DNA from: Aquincola tertiaricarbonis
GTDB taxonomy: Bacteria > Pseudomonadota > Gammaproteobacteria > Burkholderiales > Burkholderiaceae_C
DNA: 64,000 bases
Assembly: GCF_000969605.1 (NCBI RefSeq)
Contig: NZ_JZUE01000012.1
Span: 1-64,000, forward strand
Direction of reading: 5' to 3'
Shown piece by piece: positions 48,597-56,506 of this stretch. Both the position numbers and the translations under genes were made by a program. The notes beneath the pieces are model-generated. The model was not told where the DNA came from, searched no databases, and saw only the letters and a program-made list of their open reading frames with translations. Each line of letters opens with the position of its first letter. The first letter of the stretch is position 1.

Positions 48597-49385
48597 ATGA
48601 ACCCCGCGATGTGGATCAGCAAGACCGGCGTGCAGGCGCAGGACGCCAAGCTGCAGGCGATTGCCAACAACCTGGCCAACGTGAACACGGTCGGCTTCAA
48701 GCGCGACCGCGTGATGTTCCAGGACCTGTTCTACCAGGTGGACCAGCAGCCCGGCGCCCAGCGCGACAACAACACCGCGTCCCCCTCCGGCACGCAGCTG
48801 GGCAACGGCACCAAGGTGCTGGGCACGCAGAAGGTGTTCACCACCGGCAGCCTGCAGACCACCAGCCAGGCGCTGGACGTGGCCATCGTCGGCCAGGGCT
48901 TCCTGCAGGTGGCGCTGCCTGACGGCAACACCGCCTACACCCGCGCCGGCCAGCTGCAGCTGGACTCCGAAGGCCGGCTGGTGACGGCCCAAGGGCTGCC
49001 GCTGGTGCCCGAGATCACCGTTCCCGCCAATGCCACCGGCGTGACCATCGGCGAGAACGGCGTGGTGTCGGTAAGCGTGAACGGGCAGACCGCACCCACC
49101 GAAGTGGGTCAGCTCACCATCGCCGGCTTCGTCAACCCGGCCGGCCTGCTGGCCACCGGCGACAACCTCTACACCGAGACGGCCGCCAGCGGCGCGCCCA
49201 ACGTGGGCAACCCCGGCACCGATTCGTTGGGCAAGCTCAAGCAGTTCGCGCTGGAAGGCTCGAACGTGCAGGTGGTGGAGGAGATGGTCGAGATGATCGC
49301 CGCGCAGCGCACCTACGAGATGAACACCAAGGTGCTTTCGGCAGCCGACAACATGCTGCAGTACCTGGCCCAGGCCGCCCGATGA
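48597..49385 (+). CDS. flgG: Flagellar distal rod protein FlgG
   Basis: A 262-residue protein: LQAIANNLANVNTVGFKRDR and VMFQDLFYQVDQQPG at the N-terminus (typical FlgG box), DVAIVGQGFLQVALPDGNTA, TRAGQLQLDSEGRLVTAQG, and the C-terminal VEEMVEMIAAQRTYEMNTKV. GAGGAG precedes the ATG by a few bases. It overlaps flgH by 4 bp. Confidence 0.95.
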   Translation: MNPAMWISKTGVQAQDAKLQAIANNLANVNTVGFKRDRVMFQDLFYQVDQQPGAQRDNNTASPSGTQLGNGTKVLGTQKVFTTGSLQTTSQALDVAIVGQGFLQVALPDGNTAYTRAGQLQLDSEGRLVTAQGLPLVPEITVPANATGVTIGENGVVSVSVNGQTAPTEVGQLTIAGFVNPAGLLATGDNLYTETAASGAPNVGNPGTDSLGKLKQFALEGSNVQVVEEMVEMIAAQRTYEMNTKVLSAADNMLQYLAQAAR

Positions 49386-50065
49386 ACGGCCTGCTCGCAC
49401 GCAGCGCGGCGCTTGTGCTGGCGGCCGCCGCGATGCTGGCCGCCGGTGGCTGTGCCCACATCGAGCCGCAGCAGGCACCGGTGCTGGCCGAGGAAAAGCC
49501 GCTGCCGGTGCTGCAGCCGGTGGCCCGCCGCGGCCAGTCGGGCGGCGTGTTCGCGCCCGACGCCACCTGGAGCCTGCACAGCGACAGCCGGGCCTTCCGC
49601 CCGGGCGACGTGCTGACCGTGGTGCTCAACGAGACCACGCAGGCCAGCAAGTCCGCCGACACGCAGTTCGGCAAGGAGAGCAACGTCTCGGTCACGCCCA
49701 CCATCCTGGGCACCAAGACCATCAAGAGCAATGTCGGTGCCGGCGCCTCGCGCGACTTCACCGGCAGCGCCACCAGCAGCCAGCAGAACACGCTGCAGGG
49801 CGCGATCACCGTGATCGTTCACGAGGTGATGCCCGGCGGCCTGCTGCGCGTGGCCGGAGAGAAGAGTCTCTACCTGAACCAGGGCGAGGAATTCGTGCGG
49901 CTGGCCGGCTACGTGCGCAGCGCCGACATCGACACCGACAACCGCGTCTCTTCGCAACGCATCGCCAATGCGCGCATCGCCTACAGCGGCCGCGGCACGC
50001 TGGCCGATGCCAACAACGCCGGCTGGCTGACCCGCTTCTTCACCAGCCCCTGGATGCCCTTCTGA
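49382..50065 (+). CDS. flgH: Flagellar L-ring lipoprotein FlgH
   Basis: A 227-residue lipoprotein: signal peptide with lipobox LAAGGC (Cys near residue 24). Then the L-ring domain: [40 protein letters not shown]-like segment ([20 protein letters not shown]), and [20 protein letters not shown]. It forms the outer membrane ring. It overlaps flgG by 4 bp. Confidence 0.95.
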   Translation: MNGLLARSAALVLAAAAMLAAGGCAHIEPQQAPVLAEEKPLPVLQPVARRGQSGGVFAPDATWSLHSDSRAFRPGDVLTVVLNETTQASKSADTQFGKESNVSVTPTILGTKTIKSNVGAGASRDFTGSATSSQQNTLQGAITVIVHEVMPGGLLRVAGEKSLYLNQGEEFVRLAGYVRSADIDTDNRVSSQRIANARIAYSGRGTLADANNAGWLTRFFTSPWMPF

Positions 50066-50078
50066 GGCCCGCTGCCCC

Positions 50079-51233
50079 ATGACCCCTTCGCGCTTTGCCT
50101 CGTTGATCCTGCTGGCCGCCCTGGCCGTGCCGATGGCCGCCAGCGCCGCCCCTGCGCCGCGCGCCAATGCGGCCGATGCGGCGCCGGCCAAGAACCTGCG
50201 CACGCTGCGCAACCTGGTCAGCGTGGAAGGCGTGCGCGACAACCAGCTGATCGGCTACGGCCTGGTGGTGGGCCTGAACGGCTCGGGCGACAGCACGCAG
50301 TCCAAGGCCACCGGCCAGTCGATGACCAACCTGCTCAAGCAGTTCGGCGTCAAGCTGCCCGAGAAGGTGGATGCCAAGTCGAAGAACGTGGCCACGGTGA
50401 TGGTGAGCGCGGTGTTCCCGCCGGGCTACCGCAAGGGCCAGACCATCGACATCACGGTGTCTTCGCTGGGTGACGCCAAGAGCCTGCGCGGCGGCACGCT
50501 GCTGCTGACGCCGCTGCGCGCGGCCGACGGCGAGGTGTATGCGCTGGGACAGGGCAACCTGGTGGTGGGTGGCCTGAACGCCAGCGGCGCCAGCGGCTCC
50601 AGCGTCACCATCAACACGCCCACCTCGGGTCGCGTGCCCAACGGCGCCTCCATCGAACGCGAGATCGAGACCGACTTCGACACCCGCCCCACCGTGCGGC
50701 TGAGCCTCAAGCGCCCGCATTTCCAGACCGCGACCAACATCGTCGAGTCGATCAACAGGGCCTACGGCCCGGTGGCCTCCACCCGCGACGCCACCAGCGT
50801 GGAAGTTGCGGCGCCGGCCAACCCGACACAGCGCGTGGCCTTCGTGGCGGCACTGGAGGCACTGCCCATCGACGTGGGCCGCGAGGTGCCCAAGGTCATC
50901 TTCAACTCACGCACCGGCACCGTGGTGATCGCCGACGGCGTGACTGTCAAGCCGGCGGCGGTGTCGCACGGCTCGCTGAAGGTGGTGATCTCGGAGACGC
51001 CGCAGGTCAGCCAGCCGAATGCCTTCGCGCGCGGCAACACCGCCGTGGTGCCGCAGTCCCGGGTCAACGTGGACCAGGGCTCGGGCACGATGTTCAAGTG
51101 GCCGGCCAGCGCCAGCCTGCAGAGCATCATCGACGCCATCAACAGCATCGGCGCCACGCCGGACGACATCATGTCCATCCTGCAGGCGCTGGACCAGGCC
51201 GGCGCCATCGACGGCGAACTGGTGGTGATCTGA
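50079..51233 (+). CDS. flgI: Flagellar P-ring protein FlgI
   Basis: A 384-residue periplasmic protein with a signal peptide ([15 protein letters not shown]) and the FlgI pattern: [60 protein letters not shown], and [20 protein letters not shown]. It forms the peptidoglycan ring. 13 bp behind flgH; its stop overlaps the flgJ start by one base. Confidence 0.95.
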   Translation: MTPSRFASLILLAALAVPMAASAAPAPRANAADAAPAKNLRTLRNLVSVEGVRDNQLIGYGLVVGLNGSGDSTQSKATGQSMTNLLKQFGVKLPEKVDAKSKNVATVMVSAVFPPGYRKGQTIDITVSSLGDAKSLRGGTLLLTPLRAADGEVYALGQGNLVVGGLNASGASGSSVTINTPTSGRVPNGASIEREIETDFDTRPTVRLSLKRPHFQTATNIVESINRAYGPVASTRDATSVEVAAPANPTQRVAFVAALEALPIDVGREVPKVIFNSRTGTVVIADGVTVKPAAVSHGSLKVVISETPQVSQPNAFARGNTAVVPQSRVNVDQGSGTMFKWPASASLQSIIDAINSIGATPDDIMSILQALDQAGAIDGELVVI

Positions 51234-51589
51234 TGAGCGGCGCACCTGCCCTGCCCACGCAGCCTGGCCTGGCGGCGCCCAGCGCCAGCCAGGCACCGCT
51301 GCGCGGCCGCGAATCCGGCCCCGCACCCGCCGACGACGCCGCCCTGCGCGCCAAGGCAGGCGAGGCCGCCGAGAAGTTCGAGGCCCACATGATCCGCCAG
51401 ATGCTGCAGCAGATGCGCAGCAGCATGCGCGCGATGGCCGACGACGACAGCCCGCTGAACAACAAGGTCAACCAGGACATGACCGACCTGGCCGATGGCC
51501 TGGTGGCCGACCAGATGGCCGGCCAGCGCGCCTTCGGCATCGCGGATGCGCTGCTCAAGCAGCTGCTGCCGCCCACGGCGCAGCGCTGA
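51233..51589 (+). CDS. flgJ: Rod-cap protein FlgJ, rod domain only
   Basis: A 118-residue protein corresponding to the N-terminal rod-binding domain of FlgJ: KAGEAAEKFEAHMIRQMLQQ, LNNKVNQDMTDLADGLVADQ and MAGQRAFGIADALLKQLL. The muramidase half of the usual FlgJ is absent and found separately at 43654. It overlaps flgI by one base (TGATG). Confidence 0.88.
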   Translation: MSGAPALPTQPGLAAPSASQAPLRGRESGPAPADDAALRAKAGEAAEKFEAHMIRQMLQQMRSSMRAMADDDSPLNNKVNQDMTDLADGLVADQMAGQRAFGIADALLKQLLPPTAQR

Positions 51590-51630
51590 GATTTAAGTCG
51601 GGCGGCGGCTGCGTCGCCTTTCCCCCAGGA

Positions 51631-51650
51631 GCGGGCCCTCGAGAGCCCGC
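51631..51650. repeat. Near-palindromic hairpin upstream of flgK
   Basis: GCGGGC-C-CTC / GAG-A-GCCCGC is a 20-bp near-perfect palindrome with one mismatched pair, 18 bp before the flgK start. It would form a strong hairpin in the flgK leader. There is no T-run. It could be a processing or attenuation element between flgJ and flgK. Confidence 0.4.
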
Positions 51651-51668
51651 CAACACGGACTGCCGCCC

Positions 51669-53045
51669 ATGACCCTCATCCAGACCGCCCTGTCGGGCAC
51701 CCGCGCCGCCCAGATCGGACTGGACGTGACCAGCCAGAACATCGCCAACGTGATGACGGCCGGCTACACCCGCCAGGGCGTGCAGCTCACCACGGTGCAG
51801 CCGGCGCGATCCGGCGCCACCGCCGTGGGCGCCGGCGTCAACGTGCCGGCGCTCATCCGCTTCAGCGACAGCTACAAGAGCCTGCAGATGTGGACCGCGG
51901 CGTCCGACCTCGCGCAGCGCGAGGTGTCGCAGGCCTACCTGACGCAGCTGGAACAGGTGATGGGCGATGGCGAGTCCGGCATCAGCGGCGGCCTGGACCA
52001 GTTCTTCGCCGCGCTCAATGCCGCCAGCGTGGAGCCCGGCTCCTCCCCGCTGCGCCAGCAGGTGATCACCGCGGCCGATGCGCTGGCCCAGCGCTTCAAC
52101 AGCCTGCAGACGGTGCTGGCCAACCAGCGCACCGCCATCAGCCAGCAGCGCAGCACGGTGGTGGGCCAGGTCAATTCGCTGTCGGGCGACGTGGCTAGGC
52201 TGAACGAGAAGATCGCCGCCGCCACCGGCCTGGGCGTGAATGCCTCCGGCCTGATCGACGAACGCGACAAGAAGATCGACCAGCTCGCCTCGCTGGTGAC
52301 GGTGCAGGTGGTCAACCAACCCGACGGCTCGCGCAGCGTGTCGATGCGCGGCGGCCAGCCGCTGGTGGTGGGCGCCACCGCCTCCACCCTGCGCACCCAG
52401 ACCAACCCCGACGGCACGCAGACACTGAAGCTGGACTTCGCGTCGGAGACCTTCTCGCTGGCCGGCACGCCGCTGGGCGGCCAGCTGGGCGGGCTGGACG
52501 ACCTGCAGACCCGCATCCTGGCGCCGCTGTCGCGCTCGGTGACCGAGACCGCCGACCAGCTCTCCAACAGCGTAAACGGCTTGTTCGCCGGCGGCTATGG
52601 CGCCAACGGCGCACCGGGGCAGCCGCTGTTCGTCTTCGATCCCACCAGCTCCAGCAGCCTGCTCAGGCTCAATCCGAATGTGCTGCCGCAAAACCTGGGC
52701 TTTTCCAGCGATCCGACGCAGCCGGGCGCCAGTGACAATCTACTGGCAGTGATCGCGCTACAGCAACAACCCGTCACCCTCACCTCGCTCGGCAACGTCT
52801 TGCTGGGCGACGTGTATTCGCAGCTGGTGGGCCGGCTGGCCACCGACAGCCAGCAGAACCAGGCCGCGCTCACCACCGCCAAGACGGTGCGCAACCAGGC
52901 CGAAGCCAGCTGGAAATCCACCAGCGGCGTGAACCAGGATGAGGAAGCCGTGAACCTGTTGCAGTACCAGCAGATGTACCAGGCGAACATGAAGGTCATC
53001 GCGGTGGCGAGCGAATTGTTCGACAGCACGCTGGCCATGATCTGA
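51669..53045 (+). CDS. flgK: Hook-filament junction protein FlgK (HAP1)
   Basis: A 458-residue protein with the axial motif LSGTRAAQIGLDVTSQNIAN and VMTAGYTRQGVQL at the start, and the C-terminal GVNQDEEAVNLLQYQQMYQAN, split as GVNQDEEAVNLLQYQQ and MYQANMKVIAV. Normal FlgK architecture, a little shorter than average. It forms the first junction zone between hook and filament. A 79-bp spacer with a hairpin separates it from flgJ; a late promoter might lie there. Confidence 0.93.
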   Translation: MTLIQTALSGTRAAQIGLDVTSQNIANVMTAGYTRQGVQLTTVQPARSGATAVGAGVNVPALIRFSDSYKSLQMWTAASDLAQREVSQAYLTQLEQVMGDGESGISGGLDQFFAALNAASVEPGSSPLRQQVITAADALAQRFNSLQTVLANQRTAISQQRSTVVGQVNSLSGDVARLNEKIAAATGLGVNASGLIDERDKKIDQLASLVTVQVVNQPDGSRSVSMRGGQPLVVGATASTLRTQTNPDGTQTLKLDFASETFSLAGTPLGGQLGGLDDLQTRILAPLSRSVTETADQLSNSVNGLFAGGYGANGAPGQPLFVFDPTSSSSLLRLNPNVLPQNLGFSSDPTQPGASDNLLAVIALQQQPVTLTSLGNVLLGDVYSQLVGRLATDSQQNQAALTTAKTVRNQAEASWKSTSGVNQDEEAVNLLQYQQMYQANMKVIAVASELFDSTLAMI

Positions 53046-53061
53046 GCGGAGCTAGCACACC

Positions 53062-53973
53062 ATGCGCATCGCCAGCACCCAATACCACGGCACCATGAAC
53101 ACCGCGCTGCAGGACGCCTCCGCCCGTGCGCAGGAGATGCTCGAACGCATCGCCAGCGGCAAGAAGCTCTCGGTGCCTTCCGACGATCCGGTGACCGCCG
53201 TGCGCCTGTCCCGTCTCACGCGCGAGGAAGCGGCGCTCACGCAGTACCGCGAGAACATCAGCGCGCTGAGCACGCGGCTGCAGCAGAACGAGGCGCTGCT
53301 CGACGGCATGAGCACCGACCTGCTGGAAGCGCGCGACCTGCTGGTGTGGGCGGCCGACGGCGGCAACACGCCGGAGGACGTGGCCGCGATGGCCGGCTCC
53401 CTGAAGTCGCTGCGCGACAGCCTCTTCTACACCGCCAACAGCCGCGACCAGGAAGGCCGCTACGTCTTCTCGGGCACCGCGACCAACACACCCACCATCG
53501 GCTTCGACGGCACGCAACCTCCGGGCTTCCGCTATGGCTGGACGGGCAATGCCGGCACGCAGCAGGTGGTGGTGGGCAACGGCATCACCCAGTCGGCCAA
53601 CGTGCCGCTGGGCCAGGCGGCCGCGCTGCTCAACCAGCTCGACAAGACCATCGCCACCTTCGAGACCGGCACCGCCAGCGTCAACGACCCGATCGTGCGC
53701 GCCGAACTCACCGCCACGCTGAGCGGCGTGGACGCCGGCATCGACCAGATCAACACCTTGATCGCCGGGCTGGGCGGGGCGCAGAACACCCTGCGCACGC
53801 TGGGCGACAACCATGCCAACGTCAGCCTCTCCAACCAGCAGGCGGGCCTCACGCTGGGCGCGCTGGACTACAGCGAGGCGGCGGTGAAGCTGGAGGGCTA
53901 CACCACCGCGCTGCAGGCCACGCAGAAGGCCTATGCCAAGGTGAGCGGCCTGTCCTTGTTCGACGTGATCTGA
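53062..53973 (+). CDS. flgL: Hook-filament junction protein FlgL (HAP3)
   Basis: A 303-residue flagellin-like protein: ARAQEMLERIASGKKLSVPS and DDPVTAVRLSRLTREEAAL at the N-terminus (flagellin N-domain), GRYVFSGTATNTPTIGFDG in the centre, and the C-terminal SEAAVKLEGYTTALQATQKA. Forms the second junction zone. 16 bp behind flgK. Confidence 0.92.
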   Translation: MRIASTQYHGTMNTALQDASARAQEMLERIASGKKLSVPSDDPVTAVRLSRLTREEAALTQYRENISALSTRLQQNEALLDGMSTDLLEARDLLVWAADGGNTPEDVAAMAGSLKSLRDSLFYTANSRDQEGRYVFSGTATNTPTIGFDGTQPPGFRYGWTGNAGTQQVVVGNGITQSANVPLGQAAALLNQLDKTIATFETGTASVNDPIVRAELTATLSGVDAGIDQINTLIAGLGGAQNTLRTLGDNHANVSLSNQQAGLTLGALDYSEAAVKLEGYTTALQATQKAYAKVSGLSLFDVI

Positions 53974-53984
53974 CCATCCACGCC

Positions 53985-55034
53985 ATGCAAGCCATCTCGT
54001 CCACCGTCAACACGCCCGGCAGCCGTCCCGCAGGCACGGCACAGGCGCGTTCGGCGACGGGCGAGGCGGCGGCGCTGGCGGCGGCAGGCCAGGAGCAGCG
54101 ACCGCTGCGCGTGGCGCGGCAGGACTGGAATCCCGACCGCAACCAGCAGACGGCAGACGCACAGCGCACGCTCGAGTACCTCGAGCGCATGTCCACCCAG
54201 CTGCAGCAGCTGAAGAACACGCTCAGCGCGCAGCTGGTGAGCCAGCGCGCAGCCGCGGCCGGGCATTCCGGCGTGCAGCAGAACGCCGCCAGCAACGGCG
54301 CCGCCGCCGAGCAGCAGCTGCAATCGCTGGACGACCTGTGGCGCCAGCGCGAGATGATGACCGGCGGCAGCCTGGACAGCCAGCTGCGTTTCATCGCCGA
54401 GGGCACGGCCCGGCGGCGCTTTTCCATCCGCGGCCTGGACACGGCAGCGCTGGCGGGCGGTGAACGGGAGACGCTCAGCTTCTCCGTCGGCCAGGGCCGC
54501 AGCGGGCCGGTGACGGTGACCCTGGAGCCCGGCGCCACCCTGCAGGACAACGTCAAGAAGCTCGACCGGGCCCTGGCCCCGCTGGGTATCGGCGTGGGCC
54601 TGAACGGCGCGGGCGATACCGTCTTCAGCGTGCCTGAATCGCAATGGGCACAGGTGCGGGACGCCCTGGCCATCAAGGGCGGCGGCATCCGCCTGCCGGG
54701 CGGGCAGGCCCACCGCGCCCGCACCGAGGTGCAGGAAGAAGCCATCACGCCCACCGGCTGGAGCACCGGCGATGCCACGGCCCTGCGCAACACGCTGCAG
54801 GAAGTGACGCAGGCGCTGGAGCATGTGCGGCGCGTGGCCCAGCAGGTGCGCGAGACGCTGGAGCGGGCCAAGCAGGCCACCGCGCAGGCGGCCGACGCGG
54901 CCTGGGCCAGCGCCTTCGCCGCGGAGTTCGGCGAGCGTGCGCAGGCGCCCGACTACGAGGTGTACGCGGCGATCGCGCCCGCCCTGGTGAGCGTGAACCG
55001 CAGCCGCGTGGTGTCGCTGCTCACGCTCAAGTAG
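53985..55034 (+). CDS. Flagellar-locus protein of unknown function
   Basis: A 349-residue protein starting 11 bp after flgL, so it belongs to the same operon. Residues 50-85 form a likely coiled coil (LEYLERMSTQLQQLKNTLSA), the centre (145-230) has short strands with LSFSVGQGRSGPVTVTLEPG and ATLQDNVKKLDRALAPLGIG that recall flagellin/FliD 'IN' segments, and the end (255-349) is a second long helix (TLQEVTQALEHVRRVAQQV) and a terminal VVSLLTLK. Helix-strands-helix ordering is that of axial flagellar proteins. Some Flag-2 loci have a putative hook-associated gene (lafW) after flgL; this may be the counterpart, but I cannot confirm similarity. Confidence 0.6.
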   Translation: MQAISSTVNTPGSRPAGTAQARSATGEAAALAAAGQEQRPLRVARQDWNPDRNQQTADAQRTLEYLERMSTQLQQLKNTLSAQLVSQRAAAAGHSGVQQNAASNGAAAEQQLQSLDDLWRQREMMTGGSLDSQLRFIAEGTARRRFSIRGLDTAALAGGERETLSFSVGQGRSGPVTVTLEPGATLQDNVKKLDRALAPLGIGVGLNGAGDTVFSVPESQWAQVRDALAIKGGGIRLPGGQAHRARTEVQEEAITPTGWSTGDATALRNTLQEVTQALEHVRRVAQQVRETLERAKQATAQAADAAWASAFAAEFGERAQAPDYEVYAAIAPALVSVNRSRVVSLLTLK

Positions 55035-55045
55035 CCCGGGCTACT
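55030..55045. repeat. 16-bp perfect palindrome spanning two convergent stop codons
   Basis: AGTAGCCCGGGCTACT is a perfect palindrome centred between the convergent ends of the flagellar-locus gene and the DUF1178 gene. The TAG stop codons of both lie inside its arms. It might stall or terminate transcription from both sides, though it has no loop or T-run of the usual intrinsic terminator. Confidence 0.6.
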
Positions 55046-55508
55046 GCAGCGGTTCCTTCAGCGCCTGCGGCATGGGCAGGCTGGCGATCTCGATGCCTTC
55101 GTCCAGCAGGGCCTCGCGCTGCTCCGGCGACGCCTGGCCGCGGATGCCCCGCGCTTCGATCTCGCCGTAATGCATGCGGCGGGCCTCCTCCGGAAAGCGT
55201 TCGCCCACGTCTTCCGTGTGCGCGATCACATGGCGCACCGCCTGCATCCAGGCCGCCTGCAAGGCCTTCTCGCGCGACAGCGGCGGGGCGGCGGCAGGCT
55301 TGGCGGCAGCCTCGGCGGACGACGGGCTGGGCGCACGCGCGCCGGAGAGGTTCAGGCGGGGTGCGCTCGGCCGGCGCGAGATGCCGGTGTCGGCACACAG
55401 CGGGCAGCCGATCAGCCCGCGCCCGAGCTGCGACGCATAGTCGTCCTCGGAGGAGAACCAGCCTTCGAAGCCATGGCCCTGGCTGCAGCAGAGGTCGAGA
55501 ACCTTCAT
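55041..55508 (-). CDS. DUF1178 family protein
   Basis: A 155-residue protein with the DUF1178 start MKVLDLCCSQGHGFEGWFSS and a nearby C-x-x-C pair (GCPLCADTGISRRPSAPRL), then an Ala-rich linker and the C-terminal helices EDVGERFPEEARRMHYGEIE and SPEQREALLDEGIEIASLPMP in part. The paired Cys suggest metal binding. Function unknown; it is commonly found beside the nuo/NUDIX genes in Burkholderiales. Start at 55508. Confidence 0.85.
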   Translation of the reverse strand: MKVLDLCCSQGHGFEGWFSSEDDYASQLGRGLIGCPLCADTGISRRPSAPRLNLSGARAPSPSSAEAAAKPAAAPPLSREKALQAAWMQAVRHVIAHTEDVGERFPEEARRMHYGEIEARGIRGQASPEQREALLDEGIEIASLPMPQALKEPLQ

Positions 55509-55592
55509 CGGATCATCATAGTGGGGTGGCACCGGCGCGATGGCGCCAGGGCCAAGCCGGCCGTGCAGCCTGTGGCAGGCGGGCCGGCGTGT

Positions 55593-56183
55593 TCAGGCCG
55601 CCGACGCGGCCTGCCAGTCGAGCGGCCAGGCCCCGGCCTTCCAGCGCTGCAACCACAGCAGGCAGATCAGCGTCTTGGCATCGGTGAGTTCCCCGCGGCC
55701 GGCCAGTGCATCCAACTCGTCGGCAGACAGCAGGTGCACGTCGATCAGCTCGCCATGGTCCAGCTGCTGCGTACCGGCCTCCAGGCCACGCGCGAAGAAG
55801 ATCTCGATGTGCTCGTTGGAATAGGCGGCTGCGTTGTGCAGGATGCCGGCGCGTGCCACTTCACGGGCGCGGTAGCCGGTCTCCTCTGTCAGCTCGCGCA
55901 GGCCGCAGCGCATGGTGTCCTCGCCTGGGTCGATCTTGCCGGCCGGAAACTCCAGCAGCACGCGGCCCAGCGGATAGCGGTGCTGCCGCACCAGCACCAG
56001 GCGGCCGTCGTCCAGCAGCGGCACCACCACCACCGCGCCGGGGTGCACGATGTACTCACGGGTGGCGGTGTCGCCACCGGGCAGCGCAATCACATCGCGG
56101 CGCACGTCCAGGAAGTTGCCGCGGTACACCTGCTCACCCGAGACACGGGTCTCGATCAGGTGACGGTCGCTTTCTTCTGCCAT
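55593..56183 (-). CDS. NUDIX hydrolase, ADP-ribose pyrophosphatase type
   Basis: A 196-residue protein with the NUDIX box GKIDPGEDTMRCGLRELTEETG (G-x5-E-x7-R-E-x-x-E-E-x-G pattern present; box residues about 92-114) and the upstream RQHRYPLGRVLLEFPAGKI typical of ADP-ribose pyrophosphatases. It cleaves ADP-ribose to AMP and ribose 5-phosphate or a related nucleoside diphosphate compound. Starts at 56183, 8 bp behind the DUF2818 stop, hence likely co-transcribed with nuo. Confidence 0.88.
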   Translation of the reverse strand: MAEESDRHLIETRVSGEQVYRGNFLDVRRDVIALPGGDTATREYIVHPGAVVVVPLLDDGRLVLVRQHRYPLGRVLLEFPAGKIDPGEDTMRCGLRELTEETGYRAREVARAGILHNAAAYSNEHIEIFFARGLEAGTQQLDHGELIDVHLLSADELDALAGRGELTDAKTLICLLWLQRWKAGAWPLDWQAASAA

Positions 56184-56191
56184 GGACTGCC

Positions 56192-56491
56192 TCAGGGGCG
56201 GCGCAGGACGCGCCAGACAAAACCGGGAAACGCCAGGGTCAGGAACAGGCAGGCACCCGCCGCATAGAACTCCCAGCCTTGCGGCTGCCGCTGGCCGATG
56301 CGCGATTCCAGCGCCATGCCCACCAGCAGCGTCAGCGCGGCCATCACGGCCAGCTCCAGCAGCCGCCACGGCCAGCGCTTGGGCGCGCGCACCGGACCGA
56401 GCAGGAACAGCCGCTCATTGAAGAACGGCAGGTTGGCCGCCACGGTGGCCACCAGCAGGACCAGCCAGACTTCGGCCGAATGCGAACCCAC
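56192..56491 (-). CDS. DUF2818 membrane protein
   Basis: A 99-residue protein with three hydrophobic helices (VWLVLLVATVAANLPFF; LLELAVMAALTLLVGMAL; FYAAGACLFLTLAFPGFVW) and short basic loops. DUF2818 proteins occur directly behind nuoN in betaproteobacteria; a role with complex I is assumed but not shown. 15 bp behind nuoN. Confidence 0.85.
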   Translation of the reverse strand: MGSHSAEVWLVLLVATVAANLPFFNERLFLLGPVRAPKRWPWRLLELAVMAALTLLVGMALESRIGQRQPQGWEFYAAGACLFLTLAFPGFVWRVLRRP

Positions 56492-56506
56492 GGCAGCCGG
56501 CCGTCG

